Notes: generated by a model not told the origin, from the letters alone. A stretch of DNA of 20,408 nt from CAZKUR01 sp964556005 (GCA_964556005.1 CAZKUR010000070.1:1-20408), one strand, 5' to 3'. Positions 1-7,390 are shown, counted from the stretch's first letter. Made by a program: numbers and translations.

Positions 1-43
1 TTATGAAAAATATGGGTACAATTTTATTAAAAAATCTCATACA

Positions 44-56
44 TTGTACAATACAA
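44..56. promoter_or_regulatory. Candidate operator: inverted repeat TTGTA-N3-TACAA
   Basis: The sequence reads TTGTA CAA TACAA, a perfect inverted repeat with 5-base arms and a 3-base spacer, about 70 bases before the first gene. The reverse complement of all 13 bases recurs exactly at 3075-3087, in front of another gene. The repetition in two leaders is what suggests a protein binding site; the regulator is unknown. In AT-rich DNA chance cannot be excluded. Confidence 0.3.
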
Positions 57-78
57 TTCCTCATTTTTTGATGAGGAA
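57..78 (+). terminator. Stem-loop, possible intrinsic terminator of a gene to the left
   Basis: TTCCTCAT (57-64) pairs perfectly with ATGAGGAA (71-78) around a 6-base loop. A short T run (81-85) follows after two bases. The 8-base stem has only three G-C pairs. It could end a transcript entering from the left, or be a hairpin in the leader of the gene at 126. Confidence 0.35.
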
Positions 79-125
79 AGTTTTTAAGTAATAAACTTTA
101 TTTAAATAATTAGTATATTTATTTC

Positions 126-887
126 ATGATGAACGACGAAAAGAAAGAATACATAGAAGGAGTTTATAATTACTGCGACCGCTGGTGTGAAAAATGCAAT
201 TTCACGGCCAACTGTCTATTATTCACTCAGGAATCAAAAATAAATACTTATGAGATTTTACATAACGGTGATATGACAGGTGTTGAAGAGGTGTTCGATA
301 GAGAAATCGAAGATATAGATAATGAGTATGAAGATGATCCCAATGAATTTATGGAGGATGAATTTTTCGAATCACTTAATGACGACGACGATGCAGATTC
401 TTTCGAAGCTGAAGAAAGAAGAGAAAGGCCTAAACACCCTATTGACGATTTGGTTGATGAATATTTCATCAAGTCACACACATTACTAAAAGCTCTCGAT
501 GAAAAATATAATTTTTTTGTAGGCCCGAAAGAAAATCTTAAAAATCCTACTGCAATAAAAGTATTCGATGATTTTGAGGTATTTTCATGGTTTCATGCTT
601 TCATAGGTGCAAAATTGAAAAGGGCGCTGTACGGATTTAATGATTTGGAAAGAGAGGATAACGATGAACTTAAAGAAGTTCATGCTTACGATATGAACGG
701 CAGCGCAAAGATCGGAATTATATCAGTTAAAAGATCAATAGAAGCATTAAATAACCTGCATAAAAATTTACCTCTTTTTTCCACTTTAATAGAGGAAGAG
801 TTGGTACTGCTTGGGAGAATGTTAAATCTCACCGAAGAATTATTTCCCGGCTGCATGAATTTTAAGAGGCCGGGGTTGGATGATTAA
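126..887 (+). CDS. Unrecognised acidic protein with an N-terminal four-cysteine cluster
   Basis: This 253-residue protein belongs to no family I can name. Near the N-terminus Cys17, Cys21, Cys24 and Cys30 form a C-x3-C-x2-C-x5-C pattern, which could hold zinc or an iron-sulfur cluster. Residues about 53-100 are very rich in Asp and Glu and are probably disordered. From about residue 105 on the composition is that of a mixed, mostly helical soluble domain. There is no signal peptide or membrane segment, so it is probably cytoplasmic. Two ATG codons are adjacent (126 and 129) and neither has a Shine-Dalgarno sequence, so the start is ambiguous by one codon. It is a single-gene unit, converging with the VOC gene on its right. 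The reading frame is long and intact, so I am confident that it is a gene but not of its role. Confidence 0.8.
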   Translation: MMNDEKKEYIEGVYNYCDRWCEKCNFTANCLLFTQESKINTYEILHNGDMTGVEEVFDREIEDIDNEYEDDPNEFMEDEFFESLNDDDDADSFEAEERRERPKHPIDDLVDEYFIKSHTLLKALDEKYNFFVGPKENLKNPTAIKVFDDFEVFSWFHAFIGAKLKRALYGFNDLEREDNDELKEVHAYDMNGSAKIGIISVKRSIEALNNLHKNLPLFSTLIEEELVLLGRMLNLTEELFPGCMNFKRPGLDD

Positions 888-905
888 GACTGCTCTTACT
901 TAATC
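882..905. terminator. Stem-loop between convergent genes
   Basis: GATTAAG (882-888) pairs with CTTAATC (899-905), overlapping the stop codon of the gene at 126. A smaller AAGA/TCTT hairpin can form inside the loop. A T run follows at 915-921. It sits in the 41-base gap between two convergent genes, where a two-way terminator would be expected, but the stem is weak. Confidence 0.35.
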
Positions 906-928
906 GGAAAAACAATTTTTTAAAATTA

Positions 929-1354
929 TTATTCTTTGTTCCTTCTTTCCATTTCTTCCGGTGAAACATCCTCAACATGAGATGCAATCCACCATGAAAT
1001 ACCTGATGAATCTTTCACACCTGCATTCCTATCACCGTAAAATTGATCCTGTGGCTTCATAATTAATTCGGCGCCTTCTTGAATAGCTTTGTTGTAAGTT
1101 TTATCAGTATCTTCGACAAAAACATATAAGATTGTATTCTGCGGCGGGTAATCGTTATTTGATTTTCCTATCATAATAACCGAATTGCCTATTTTTACCT
1201 CCGCATGATTAACAGTTCCCTCTTTTAATGTCATTCTATCTTTTATTTCTGCGTCAAAAACTTTAGTAAGGAAATTTAAAAGAACATCGACATCTTTGAC
1301 TATCAAATAGGGTGTAACACGTGGATAATTATCCGGGATAGGTTTGACAGGCAT
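929..1354 (-). CDS. VOC superfamily (glyoxalase/PhnB-like) protein
   Basis: The 141-residue length and sequence fit the PhnB-like branch of the vicinal oxygen chelate (VOC) superfamily. The N-terminus (RVTPYLIVKDVDVLLNFLTK) is the usual first beta-alpha unit, and the second half carries the QFYGDR stretch followed by DSSGISWW. The C-terminal sequence EDVSPEEMERR is typical of this subgroup. Members bind small molecules or a metal and are often annotated as glyoxalase-like or bleomycin-resistance-like; the substrate here cannot be inferred. The protein is cytoplasmic. It lies 59 bases downstream of the EVE gene on the same strand and has its own strong ribosome binding site, so it may be co-transcribed but translated independently. 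Confidence 0.88.
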   Translation of the reverse strand: MPVKPIPDNYPRVTPYLIVKDVDVLLNFLTKVFDAEIKDRMTLKEGTVNHAEVKIGNSVIMIGKSNNDYPPQNTILYVFVEDTDKTYNKAIQEGAELIMKPQDQFYGDRNAGVKDSSGISWWIASHVEDVSPEEMERRNKE

Positions 1355-1359
1355 ATGTT

Positions 1360-1368
1360 CCTCCTTTT
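1360..1368 (-). promoter_or_regulatory. Strong Shine-Dalgarno for the VOC gene
   Basis: On the minus strand AAAAGGAGG lies 5 bases before the ATG at 1354. It is the best ribosome binding site in the window and fixes the start. It stands out because most neighbouring genes have none. Confidence 0.8.
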
Positions 1369-1413
1369 AATTAGATATACATTTTAGAATTTTAAATGAA
1401 TAGTAGAGCAATT

Positions 1414-1884
1414 TTATTTAGAAGACATTTTCAATATTTCATCGAACTCTTCTTTTGCAACAGGCATAACCGACAGCCTGTTTCCTTTTTGAACCAGCAA
1501 CATTTTTTTTAATTTCGGATTTGCTTTTATCTCTGCAAGCGTTACCTGTTTTTTAAAAATATTCTTTAACTTAATATCAACCATATACCAAGTAGGATTT
1601 TCAGGTTTTGCGGAAGAAAAGAAATGTTTATTCTCAGGGTCAAATTGTGTGTGATCTGCATAACCTTCTTTTACGATTTCGCATGTACCGGCAACGGCAT
1701 TCGGTTCGGCATTACTATGGTAGAATAAAACAAGATTGCCTGTTTTCATTTCATCCCTAATAAAATTTCTTGCCTGGTAATTTCTTACCCCGTCCCAGAA
1801 AGTAGTTTGTTTTGGGCTTTCTTTCAGATCTTTAATTGAAAATTCTTCAGGATCGGATTTTATAAGCCAGTATTTTTTAGACAT
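1414..1884 (-). CDS. EVE domain-containing protein
   Basis: The whole 156-residue protein matches a single EVE domain, the PUA-related fold found in human THYN1 and many bacterial proteins. Diagnostic stretches are YWLIKSDPEEFSI at residues 5-17, FWDGVRNYQARNF at about 29-41 and LVLFYHSN at about 51-58. EVE domains use an aromatic cage to recognise modified bases, so a role in sensing modified DNA or RNA is plausible but is inferred from the family. Nothing nearby (no McrB, restriction or methylase gene) indicates a defence role. No Shine-Dalgarno precedes the ATG. It is divergent from the peroxiredoxin gene, with 212 bases between them. Confidence 0.9.
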   Translation of the reverse strand: MSKKYWLIKSDPEEFSIKDLKESPKQTTFWDGVRNYQARNFIRDEMKTGNLVLFYHSNAEPNAVAGTCEIVKEGYADHTQFDPENKHFFSSAKPENPTWYMVDIKLKNIFKKQVTLAEIKANPKLKKMLLVQKGNRLSVMPVAKEEFDEILKMSSK

Positions 1885-1951
1885 TAATTTGTTCTTGCGG
1901 TTAGTGAGTGGTTAACTTTTCAATATCTAAAAATATAAAAACTTGCTCTCA

Positions 1952-1986
1952 TACCCTGCGGGTAAAATCATAATTAACTGAGTTAA
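1952..1986. promoter_or_regulatory. Two inverted repeats in the EVE/peroxiredoxin divergent region
   Basis: TACCC-TGC-GGGTA (1952-1964) and TTAACT-G-AGTTAA (1974-1986) are perfect short inverted repeats 9 bases apart, in the 212-base divergent promoter region (1885-2096). A TATAAT hexamer at 2052-2057, 39 bases before the peroxiredoxin ATG, could be a -10 element, but no good -35 lies at the right distance. The repeats may be operators for either gene; chance is possible. Confidence 0.25.
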
Positions 1987-2096
1987 AAAGTATTAAGTTT
2001 AATTAGTGTTAAAAAATCATTTTTCATATGATACTTTGAATTTTACTCAAATATAATTCATATTTATCTTCAAATAATATTAAAAAGGGAAAAATT

Positions 2097-2750
2097 ATGG
2101 AACAACAAGGCATACCGCTATTAGGCGAAAAGCTCCCCGAACTGGAAGTTCAAACTACAAGAGGAATTCTAAACATTCCAAAAGATTTCAAAGGCAAATG
2201 GATCGTTCTTTTCAGTCACCCTGCAGATTTTACTCCTGTCTGCACAACTGAGTTTGTAGCTTTCGCAAAAAGATTTGATCAATTTAAAAAATTAAATACC
2301 GAATTAATCGGTTTATCAATTGATCAAGTATTCTCACATATAAAGTGGGTAGAGTGGATTAAAAATACTTTAAAGGTTGAGATTCCTTTTCCTGTTATCG
2401 CAGATGATATGGGAAAAGTTGCGGCAAAATTGGGAATGATTCATCCCGGCAAAGGAACAAACACTGTAAGAGCGGTTTTCATTGTCGATCCGAATGGATT
2501 AATTAGATTGATGATATATTATCCGCAGGAAATCGGGCGCCAAATTGATGAAGTCATTCGTGCATTGAAAGCTCTGCAATTATCCGATGCAAATAAATGT
2601 GCGATGCCTGAGAATTGGCCGAACAACGAATTGATTGGAAACAAAGTTATTATCCCCCCACCGAAAGATGTTGCCGGTGCTGAAGAAAGATTGAAAACTG
2701 CCGAAGGTTACGATTGGTGGTTTACTTATAAAGAATTAAATACTAATTAA
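2097..2750 (+). CDS. Peroxiredoxin, Prx6 family (1-Cys-like)
   Basis: This 217-residue protein reduces hydrogen peroxide and organic peroxides through a peroxidatic cysteine. The active-site stretch HPADFTPVCTTEF at residues 41-53 gives the PxxxTxxC motif with Pro42 (or Pro47 locally), Thr46 and Cys49. Arg125 in NTVRAVFIVD is the expected catalytic arginine. The C-terminal part with PENWPNNELIG and the DWWF block is the long Prx6/archaeal-type extension used in dimer contacts. Archaeal relatives place resolving cysteines around DWWFC; here those positions are Tyr205 and Thr210, so it probably works as a 1-Cys enzyme. One other cysteine, Cys168, precedes PENW. The ATG follows an AAAGGGA stretch by about 7 bases. 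It is a single gene, divergent from the EVE gene. Confidence 0.93.
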   Translation: MEQQGIPLLGEKLPELEVQTTRGILNIPKDFKGKWIVLFSHPADFTPVCTTEFVAFAKRFDQFKKLNTELIGLSIDQVFSHIKWVEWIKNTLKVEIPFPVIADDMGKVAAKLGMIHPGKGTNTVRAVFIVDPNGLIRLMIYYPQEIGRQIDEVIRALKALQLSDANKCAMPENWPNNELIGNKVIIPPPKDVAGAEERLKTAEGYDWWFTYKELNTN

Positions 2751-2808
2751 TTATTTCAAGAAACTTTAATCGTTAAACGATTTAGTCCTTATTAATCCAA
2801 TCTATCAA

Positions 2809-2836
2809 GAGCTATTATTTTAATAGATAATAGCTC
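2809..2836 (+). terminator. Stem-loop downstream of the peroxiredoxin gene, possible terminator
   Basis: GAGCTATTAT (2809-2818) pairs perfectly with ATAATAGCTC (2827-2836) around an 8-base loop, 58 bases after the peroxiredoxin stop. A CACTTTTAT stretch follows immediately, giving a weak T run. The stem is long but A-T rich. Confidence 0.4.
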
Positions 2837-2904
2837 ACTTTTATAAGTGTCAATTTAAGTAGTCGAAGGAAACTTAAAAATATGAGATAAGAAGTTTATC
2901 CCTT

Positions 2905-2994
2905 TCACTTTATGTTTCTTATATCTGATGGGTTACTGCCGTAGAATTTCCTTTTTAGTCCCTTGGTTATTCGTTGTCTTTCTTTCGGGCTCAT
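2905..2994 (-). CDS. Possible 29-residue basic small protein or gene remnant
   Basis: On the minus strand an ATG at 2994 opens a frame of 29 codons ending in TGA. It reads MSPKERQRITKGLKRKFYG and then a short tail ending RNIK. The composition is coherent (highly basic, helical start, FYG turn) and looks more protein-like than random AT-rich sequence. There is no Shine-Dalgarno and I recognise no family. It could be a small basic protein, the leftover of a larger gene, or chance. Confidence 0.15.
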   Translation of the reverse strand: MSPKERQRITKGLKRKFYGSNPSDIRNIK

Positions 2995-3069
2995 TTTTAT
3001 TTGCTGAAGTATATCTCACTTTTCATCTTATTTAAAATTTTTTGCTTTATGAAAAACTCTTTTAATTTT

Positions 3070-3092
3070 GTTAGTTGTATTGTACAACTAAC
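3070..3092. promoter_or_regulatory. Perfect 10-base-arm inverted repeat, candidate operator or hairpin
   Basis: GTTAGTTGTA (3070-3079) and TACAACTAAC (3083-3092) are exact reverse complements around TTG. The core, TTGTA-TTG-TACAA (3075-3087), is the exact reverse complement of the site at 44-56. It lies about 160 bases before the DUF4159 gene. As RNA it would form a hairpin with a 3-base loop and no T run after it, so an operator seems likelier than a terminator. Confidence 0.45.
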
Positions 3093-3250
3093 ATTTCTAA
3101 ATTTATTTAAGTAATAGGACAATAAAAATGTTCGGTGATTCCAGTTTCAGCATATCCTATAAAAAAACTGTAAACTTAATTCCATCCTTCCAAATTAAAT
3201 TGATATTAAGGCTCATCATGAATATATTTCCCCAAAAGTAATTAAATGTT

Positions 3251-3907
3251 ATGAAGAAAATTATTGTAATTATTTTTAGCCTTTTTTCTTTTATCTCTCT
3301 TGCCCAGGATAAAAGTTCGTTTGAAATTGCGAGATTAAAGTATGACGGCGGCGGTGACTGGTACAACGGGCAAACCGAAGAGCCGAATTTGCTGACTTAT
3401 ATACATCAACACACCAACGCTGATGTTAAGCCAACTTATACTTTTGTGGATATAAATTCTGATGAAATATTCTCATACCCGTTTTTATTTATGACCGGGC
3501 ATGGCAGCGTGGTATTTACACCGGACCAGGCGCAAAGATTAAAAAATTATCTTGAAAGCGGAGGTTTTCTTTACGTCGATGACGACTACGGACTTGATAA
3601 ATCTTTTCGAAGGGAAATAAAGAAAGTATTTCCTAATAAAGAATTGAAAGAACTTCCGTTTGATTATGAATTATATCATTTATTTTACGATTTTCCTAAC
3701 GGTGTTCCCAAAACTCATGAACACAATGGAAAGCGGCCGCAAGGATTCGGAATTTTTATTGGTAAAAGATTAGCTGTTTATTATACTTACGAATCGAACC
3801 CCAGCGACGGTTGGGATGACCCTGATGTTCATAATGATCCGCCGGAAAAAAGAGAAGAAGCCCTGAAATTCGGAACAAATCTAATCCTCTGGGCGTTATA
3901 CCAGTAA
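3251..3907 (+). CDS. Exported DUF4159 domain protein
   Basis: The first 18 residues are a classical signal peptide (MKK, a hydrophobic run, then SLA), with likely cleavage before Gln19. The mature protein of about 200 residues is one DUF4159 domain. Recognisable parts are the RLKYDGGGDWYN start at residues 29-39, MTGHG at 81-85, a GGFLYVDDDYG strand-turn at 104-114 and the DGWDDPDVHND stretch at 186-196. The fold is related to class I glutamine amidotransferase-like domains, but no reaction is known. Proteins of this family lie near DUF4175, MoxR and BatA-type genes in Bacteroidota-like genomes, so a cell-envelope role is inferred. Its stop is 38 bases before the DUF4175 gene, which suggests an operon. 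There is no Shine-Dalgarno; ATG 3251 is chosen because it gives a complete signal peptide. Confidence 0.88.
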   Translation: MKKIIVIIFSLFSFISLAQDKSSFEIARLKYDGGGDWYNGQTEEPNLLTYIHQHTNADVKPTYTFVDINSDEIFSYPFLFMTGHGSVVFTPDQAQRLKNYLESGGFLYVDDDYGLDKSFRREIKKVFPNKELKELPFDYELYHLFYDFPNGVPKTHEHNGKRPQGFGIFIGKRLAVYYTYESNPSDGWDDPDVHNDPPEKREEALKFGTNLILWALYQ

Positions 3908-3945
3908 CTAAAATTAAAATTAAGATATCATAATTAAAATTATTT

Positions 3946-6900
3946 ATGAGTTCGGATTCAAGCTACTATAAAGAAATAATTTCCAAGTTAGAACGGTTAA
4001 ACAAAAAAGAATATTCTTATTTTATTCTTTTTGGAATTCAGATTTGTCTGATTGCCTGTGTTTCGATATTTACTACCTTTTCACTAATAGAGTGGTTATG
4101 GAATTTATCTTCAGTAATCCGAACTATAATGTTTTTCATTTTCCTTTTAATTGTATTCGGTACATTAACCTTTCTTGTTATAATTCCTTTACTCAAATAT
4201 TTTCACTTTTTGGGCAAGCCTGATTATCATGAATCCGCACGAAGAGTTGGAAATAATTTCTCCGGCATAAAGGATGATCTGCTGAATGCAATGCAGCTTG
4301 TAACAATTTCAAAAGGGCAAAATTACTATTCACATTCATTAATCAATGCAGCTTTCCAAAACGTTTATAATAAAACCCGTTCAATAAATTTCGAATCGAT
4401 AGTGGAATTTAAAAGAGTGAAGCAGATGTCCTATTATTTGTTGGGGACATTTGTTCTTTGTTCTCTCTTTTTTATTTCAATTCCTGGATTATCTTCCGCC
4501 TCATCAAGGTTGTTGCAGTTTGGTAAAGATTTTATCCCACCGCCGAAATTTTCTTTCGTTGTTCAGCCGGGCAATGCTAAAGTAACAAAAGGCGACAATC
4601 TTTTAATCACAGTTAAAGTTACCGGCCAAAAACCAAATGAAATTATGTTGGGAACAAAAAGTTCAGATCAAACAGATTATGAGTTTCAAAAATTATTGGC
4701 GGATTCCTTGGGAAATTATAAATATGAAGTTAACGCGGTGAGAAATTCCTTTAAATATTATGCAAAAGCCGAGGATGTAAATAGTGATACGTACAAGATT
4801 GAAGTAATTGATCATCCAGTAATTAAAACACTTGACTTAAATATTACTTCTCCCTCTTATTCGAAAATTCTTCCCATCGAGCAAAAAGATAACGGTAATG
4901 TTACAGCTTTAGCAGGCAGTAATGTTGATTTGAAAATCACTTCAACGAAAGAATTGAAAGACGCTAAATTAAAATTTGATGATACTACAGAAGTTAAGTT
5001 AAAAATTAAAGGCTCATCGGCAGAAGGAAATTTCCGAATACGAAAGGACGATAATTATAGAATAATAATTACAGATACGAGTGAGAACCGGAATCAATCT
5101 CCCATAATTTATTCCGTTAAAAGCTTAACAGATGCATATCCGACTATCGAAATTATTTCGCCGAACCGTGATGTTCCGCTGGCAAATGATAATCGCCTTC
5201 CGCTAAATTTAAAAATATCGGATGATTACGGTTTCACTAAACTGCTTCTTCATTATGAACTTTCATATTCAAAATACAATCAGCCATGGAATAAATATGA
5301 AACATTGGAAATCCCGATAGATAAAAGCCAGAAAGAACTTAACGTCAATTATATATGGAACCTGACTAATCTGAATTTAACAACCGAAGATGTTGTTACC
5401 TATTATCTTGAAGTTTATGATAATGATTTTGTCTCAGGGCCAAAATCTGCAAAAACCGCTTCGTTTAATGTGCGTGTTCCAACATTGAATGAGATATTAT
5501 CCGAAACGGATCAAACGCAGGATCAAGCAATAAGTAATCTTGAAGAGAATTTAAAAGAAGCACAGGATTTGCAGCAAACGTTCAATGAGATCAGCCAGGA
5601 ACTTAAACAAAACAAGAAACAAATTTCATGGGAGGAAAAAGAAAAGATTGAAAATGCACTGAATAAATTCAAAGAGCTTCAGAAAAAAACTAAGGATGCA
5701 AAACAGCAGCTTCAGAAAATGCAGCAAAAGCTCCAGGATAATAATCTTCTTTCTAAAGAGACTATGGAAAAATACCAGGAACTTCAAAAGTTGATGGATG
5801 AATTTACGAGTGATGAATTAAAAGAAGCGATGGAAAAAATGAGAAATGCTATGCAGTCTTTGAACAGGGAGTTTACCCAAGATCAAATGAAGAATTTCCA
5901 GATAAACGAAGATATGTTCAAAAAGAGTATAGAACGTACGTTAAATCTCCTTAAACGTATTCAAGTTGAACAAAAAATGGAGGAGCTTGTTAAAAGAACC
6001 GAGCAACTAAAAAATCAACTGGATACTCTAAAAAATGAAACTGAGAAAAGTGATTTATCGAATCAGCAAAAGAATGATGAACTGTCCAAAAAACAAAATG
6101 ATATAACCAATCAGCTTAATGAGTTGAAAAATGAAATGCAGAAGCTTTCCGAAAAGATGAGTGAGCTTTCAAATATGCCGAAGGAAGACCTTGATAAATT
6201 AAGACAGCAGTTTGATAAACAGCAAAACCAGAAAATGTCGCAGCAGGCAAAACAAAATTTACAGCAGGACCAAAAGATGCAGGCGATGCAGCAGCAGCAG
6301 CAGCTTTCATCCAATATGCAGCAGATGAACAGCCAGCTTCAGCAGATGCAGCAGTCGATGATGCAGCAGAATCAAATGCAGACTTTTAACGGGATGATGA
6401 AAATATTAAACAACCTGATTTCTCTTTCTAAACAGCAGGAAAGTTTAAAAGACAATTCCAAACAGATGGATTATAACTCAAAGGGATATGATAAGGAAGC
6501 AAAACAGCAGTACGGGCTTCAGCAGAACCTTGATAAAGTAATGCAGCAGATGAGCAACCTTTCTCAAAAAACTTTTGCAATAACACCTGAAATGGGTCAA
6601 GCATTGGGTGATGCAAAAAATCAAATGGATCGATCAATTGAATCCCTCACCAACCACAGCAATACAATGGCTGTATTGAACCAAACAAGCGCAATGGCTT
6701 CATTAAATAAGGCCGCTACAATGATGAAAAATTCCATGAATGCAATGATGCAGGGCGGCGAAGGCCAGGGCGGAATGATGTCGCTTATGCAGCAGCTTCA
6801 ACAGTTGAGCGGACAGCAAATGAATCTAAATAATTTAACCCAGATGATGCAAAAGCTTCAGCATGGTGGGCTTTCGATGGAACAGCAGTCGCAGTTGCAA

Positions 6901-7332
6901 AGGCTTGCACAGCAGCAGGATGTAATCAGGAAATCCCTTGAACAATTGAATAAGGAAGCTAAACTTTCAGGTGAAGCTTCAAAAATTCCGGCGGACCTTG
7001 AAGATATAGCGAAGCAGATGCAGGAAGTAGTTACGGATATGCAAACCCAAAAATTGAATGATAATTTAGTACAAAAACAGGAACATATCTTATCAAAAAT
7101 GCTGGATGCTCAAAAATCGATTAACGACAGGGATTTCGAAAAAAGAAGGGAATCGAAATCAGGGAATGAATTTGTTGAGAAATCACCTCCCGAACTAAAC
7201 CTTCAAAATCAGCAAAACCCGGATAAGCTTGTAGATGAATTGAACCGCGCAGTACATGAAGGATACACAAAAGATTATGAGGAATTAATAAGGAAATACT
7301 TTCAGGAACTGCAAAAAGGCTCAAAAAATTAA
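3946..7332 (+). CDS. DUF4175 family membrane-anchored coiled-coil protein
   Basis: This 1128-residue protein has a three-part plan. Three hydrophobic segments at about residues 24-48, 58-82 and 161-180 anchor it in the inner membrane. Residues about 195-515 are beta-rich, with Ig-like repeats and PPPKF after the third membrane segment, and should be periplasmic. From about residue 520 to the end it is almost continuous helix. This part contains Lys/Glu coiled coil, then a Gln/Met-rich stretch (about 748-820), a short Gly-rich break near 936-948 (GGEGQGG) and a charged tail. This fits the DUF4175 family. No enzyme motif is visible; a structural or scaffold role in the envelope is inferred. It follows the DUF4159 gene by 38 bases. 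The length is at the upper end but there is no frameshift or internal stop. Confidence 0.85.
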   Translation: MSSDSSYYKEIISKLERLNKKEYSYFILFGIQICLIACVSIFTTFSLIEWLWNLSSVIRTIMFFIFLLIVFGTLTFLVIIPLLKYFHFLGKPDYHESARRVGNNFSGIKDDLLNAMQLVTISKGQNYYSHSLINAAFQNVYNKTRSINFESIVEFKRVKQMSYYLLGTFVLCSLFFISIPGLSSASSRLLQFGKDFIPPPKFSFVVQPGNAKVTKGDNLLITVKVTGQKPNEIMLGTKSSDQTDYEFQKLLADSLGNYKYEVNAVRNSFKYYAKAEDVNSDTYKIEVIDHPVIKTLDLNITSPSYSKILPIEQKDNGNVTALAGSNVDLKITSTKELKDAKLKFDDTTEVKLKIKGSSAEGNFRIRKDDNYRIIITDTSENRNQSPIIYSVKSLTDAYPTIEIISPNRDVPLANDNRLPLNLKISDDYGFTKLLLHYELSYSKYNQPWNKYETLEIPIDKSQKELNVNYIWNLTNLNLTTEDVVTYYLEVYDNDFVSGPKSAKTASFNVRVPTLNEILSETDQTQDQAISNLEENLKEAQDLQQTFNEISQELKQNKKQISWEEKEKIENALNKFKELQKKTKDAKQQLQKMQQKLQDNNLLSKETMEKYQELQKLMDEFTSDELKEAMEKMRNAMQSLNREFTQDQMKNFQINEDMFKKSIERTLNLLKRIQVEQKMEELVKRTEQLKNQLDTLKNETEKSDLSNQQKNDELSKKQNDITNQLNELKNEMQKLSEKMSELSNMPKEDLDKLRQQFDKQQNQKMSQQAKQNLQQDQKMQAMQQQQQLSSNMQQMNSQLQQMQQSMMQQNQMQTFNGMMKILNNLISLSKQQESLKDNSKQMDYNSKGYDKEAKQQYGLQQNLDKVMQQMSNLSQKTFAITPEMGQALGDAKNQMDRSIESLTNHSNTMAVLNQTSAMASLNKAATMMKNSMNAMMQGGEGQGGMMSLMQQLQQLSGQQMNLNNLTQMMQKLQHGGLSMEQQSQLQRLAQQQDVIRKSLEQLNKEAKLSGEASKIPADLEDIAKQMQEVVTDMQTQKLNDNLVQKQEHILSKMLDAQKSINDRDFEKRRESKSGNEFVEKSPPELNLQNQQNPDKLVDELNRAVHEGYTKDYEELIRKYFQELQKGSKN
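6187..6400 (+). repeat. CAG-rich low-complexity tract coding Gln/Met repeats
   Basis: Inside the DUF4175 gene the codon CAG recurs irregularly with ATG, giving QQM-type repeats. The longest pure run is five CAG units at 6289-6303. Such a tract can gain or lose codons by slippage in steps of three without breaking the frame. The mix of CAG and CAA codons elsewhere limits slippage. Confidence 0.6.
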
Positions 7333-7390
7333 ATTTTTTATTCTTTCGGGAAATTTGAAATTGATATCATTACAAAAAAGTTTTATTTAA

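Larger units (their letters stand above)
2751..3250. other. 500-base region without a convincing gene; run of inverted repeats
   Basis: No long reading frame is present. Between 2768 and 2878 lie four perfect inverted repeats in a row: AATCGTT/AACGATT (2768-2782), GAGCTATTAT/ATAATAGCTC (2809-2836), CACTT/AAGTG (2836-2849) and TTTAAGT/ACTTAAA (2854-2878). A 29-codon frame lies on the minus strand at 2905-2994. A 10-base-arm inverted repeat lies at 3070-3092. The rest is AT-rich with no feature I recognise. The region may hold the peroxiredoxin terminator, a degraded gene or a small structured RNA. Confidence 0.5.

Noticed and set aside
248..481. Serine-rich minus-strand frame within the first gene
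   Set aside because: It is the complement of the Asp/Glu-rich stretch (GAT/GAA read backwards gives Ser-type codons) and has no motif or ribosome binding site.
1414..1884. EVE-domain protein as part of a defence island
   Set aside because: The domain can read modified bases in defence enzymes, but here it is a lone single-domain protein among housekeeping-type genes.
6111..6314. Cysteine-rich minus-strand reading frames under the DUF4175 gene
   Set aside because: They are the antisense of the CAG/Gln-rich coding tract, which yields Cys and Ser codons automatically; the plus-strand gene is intact and long.
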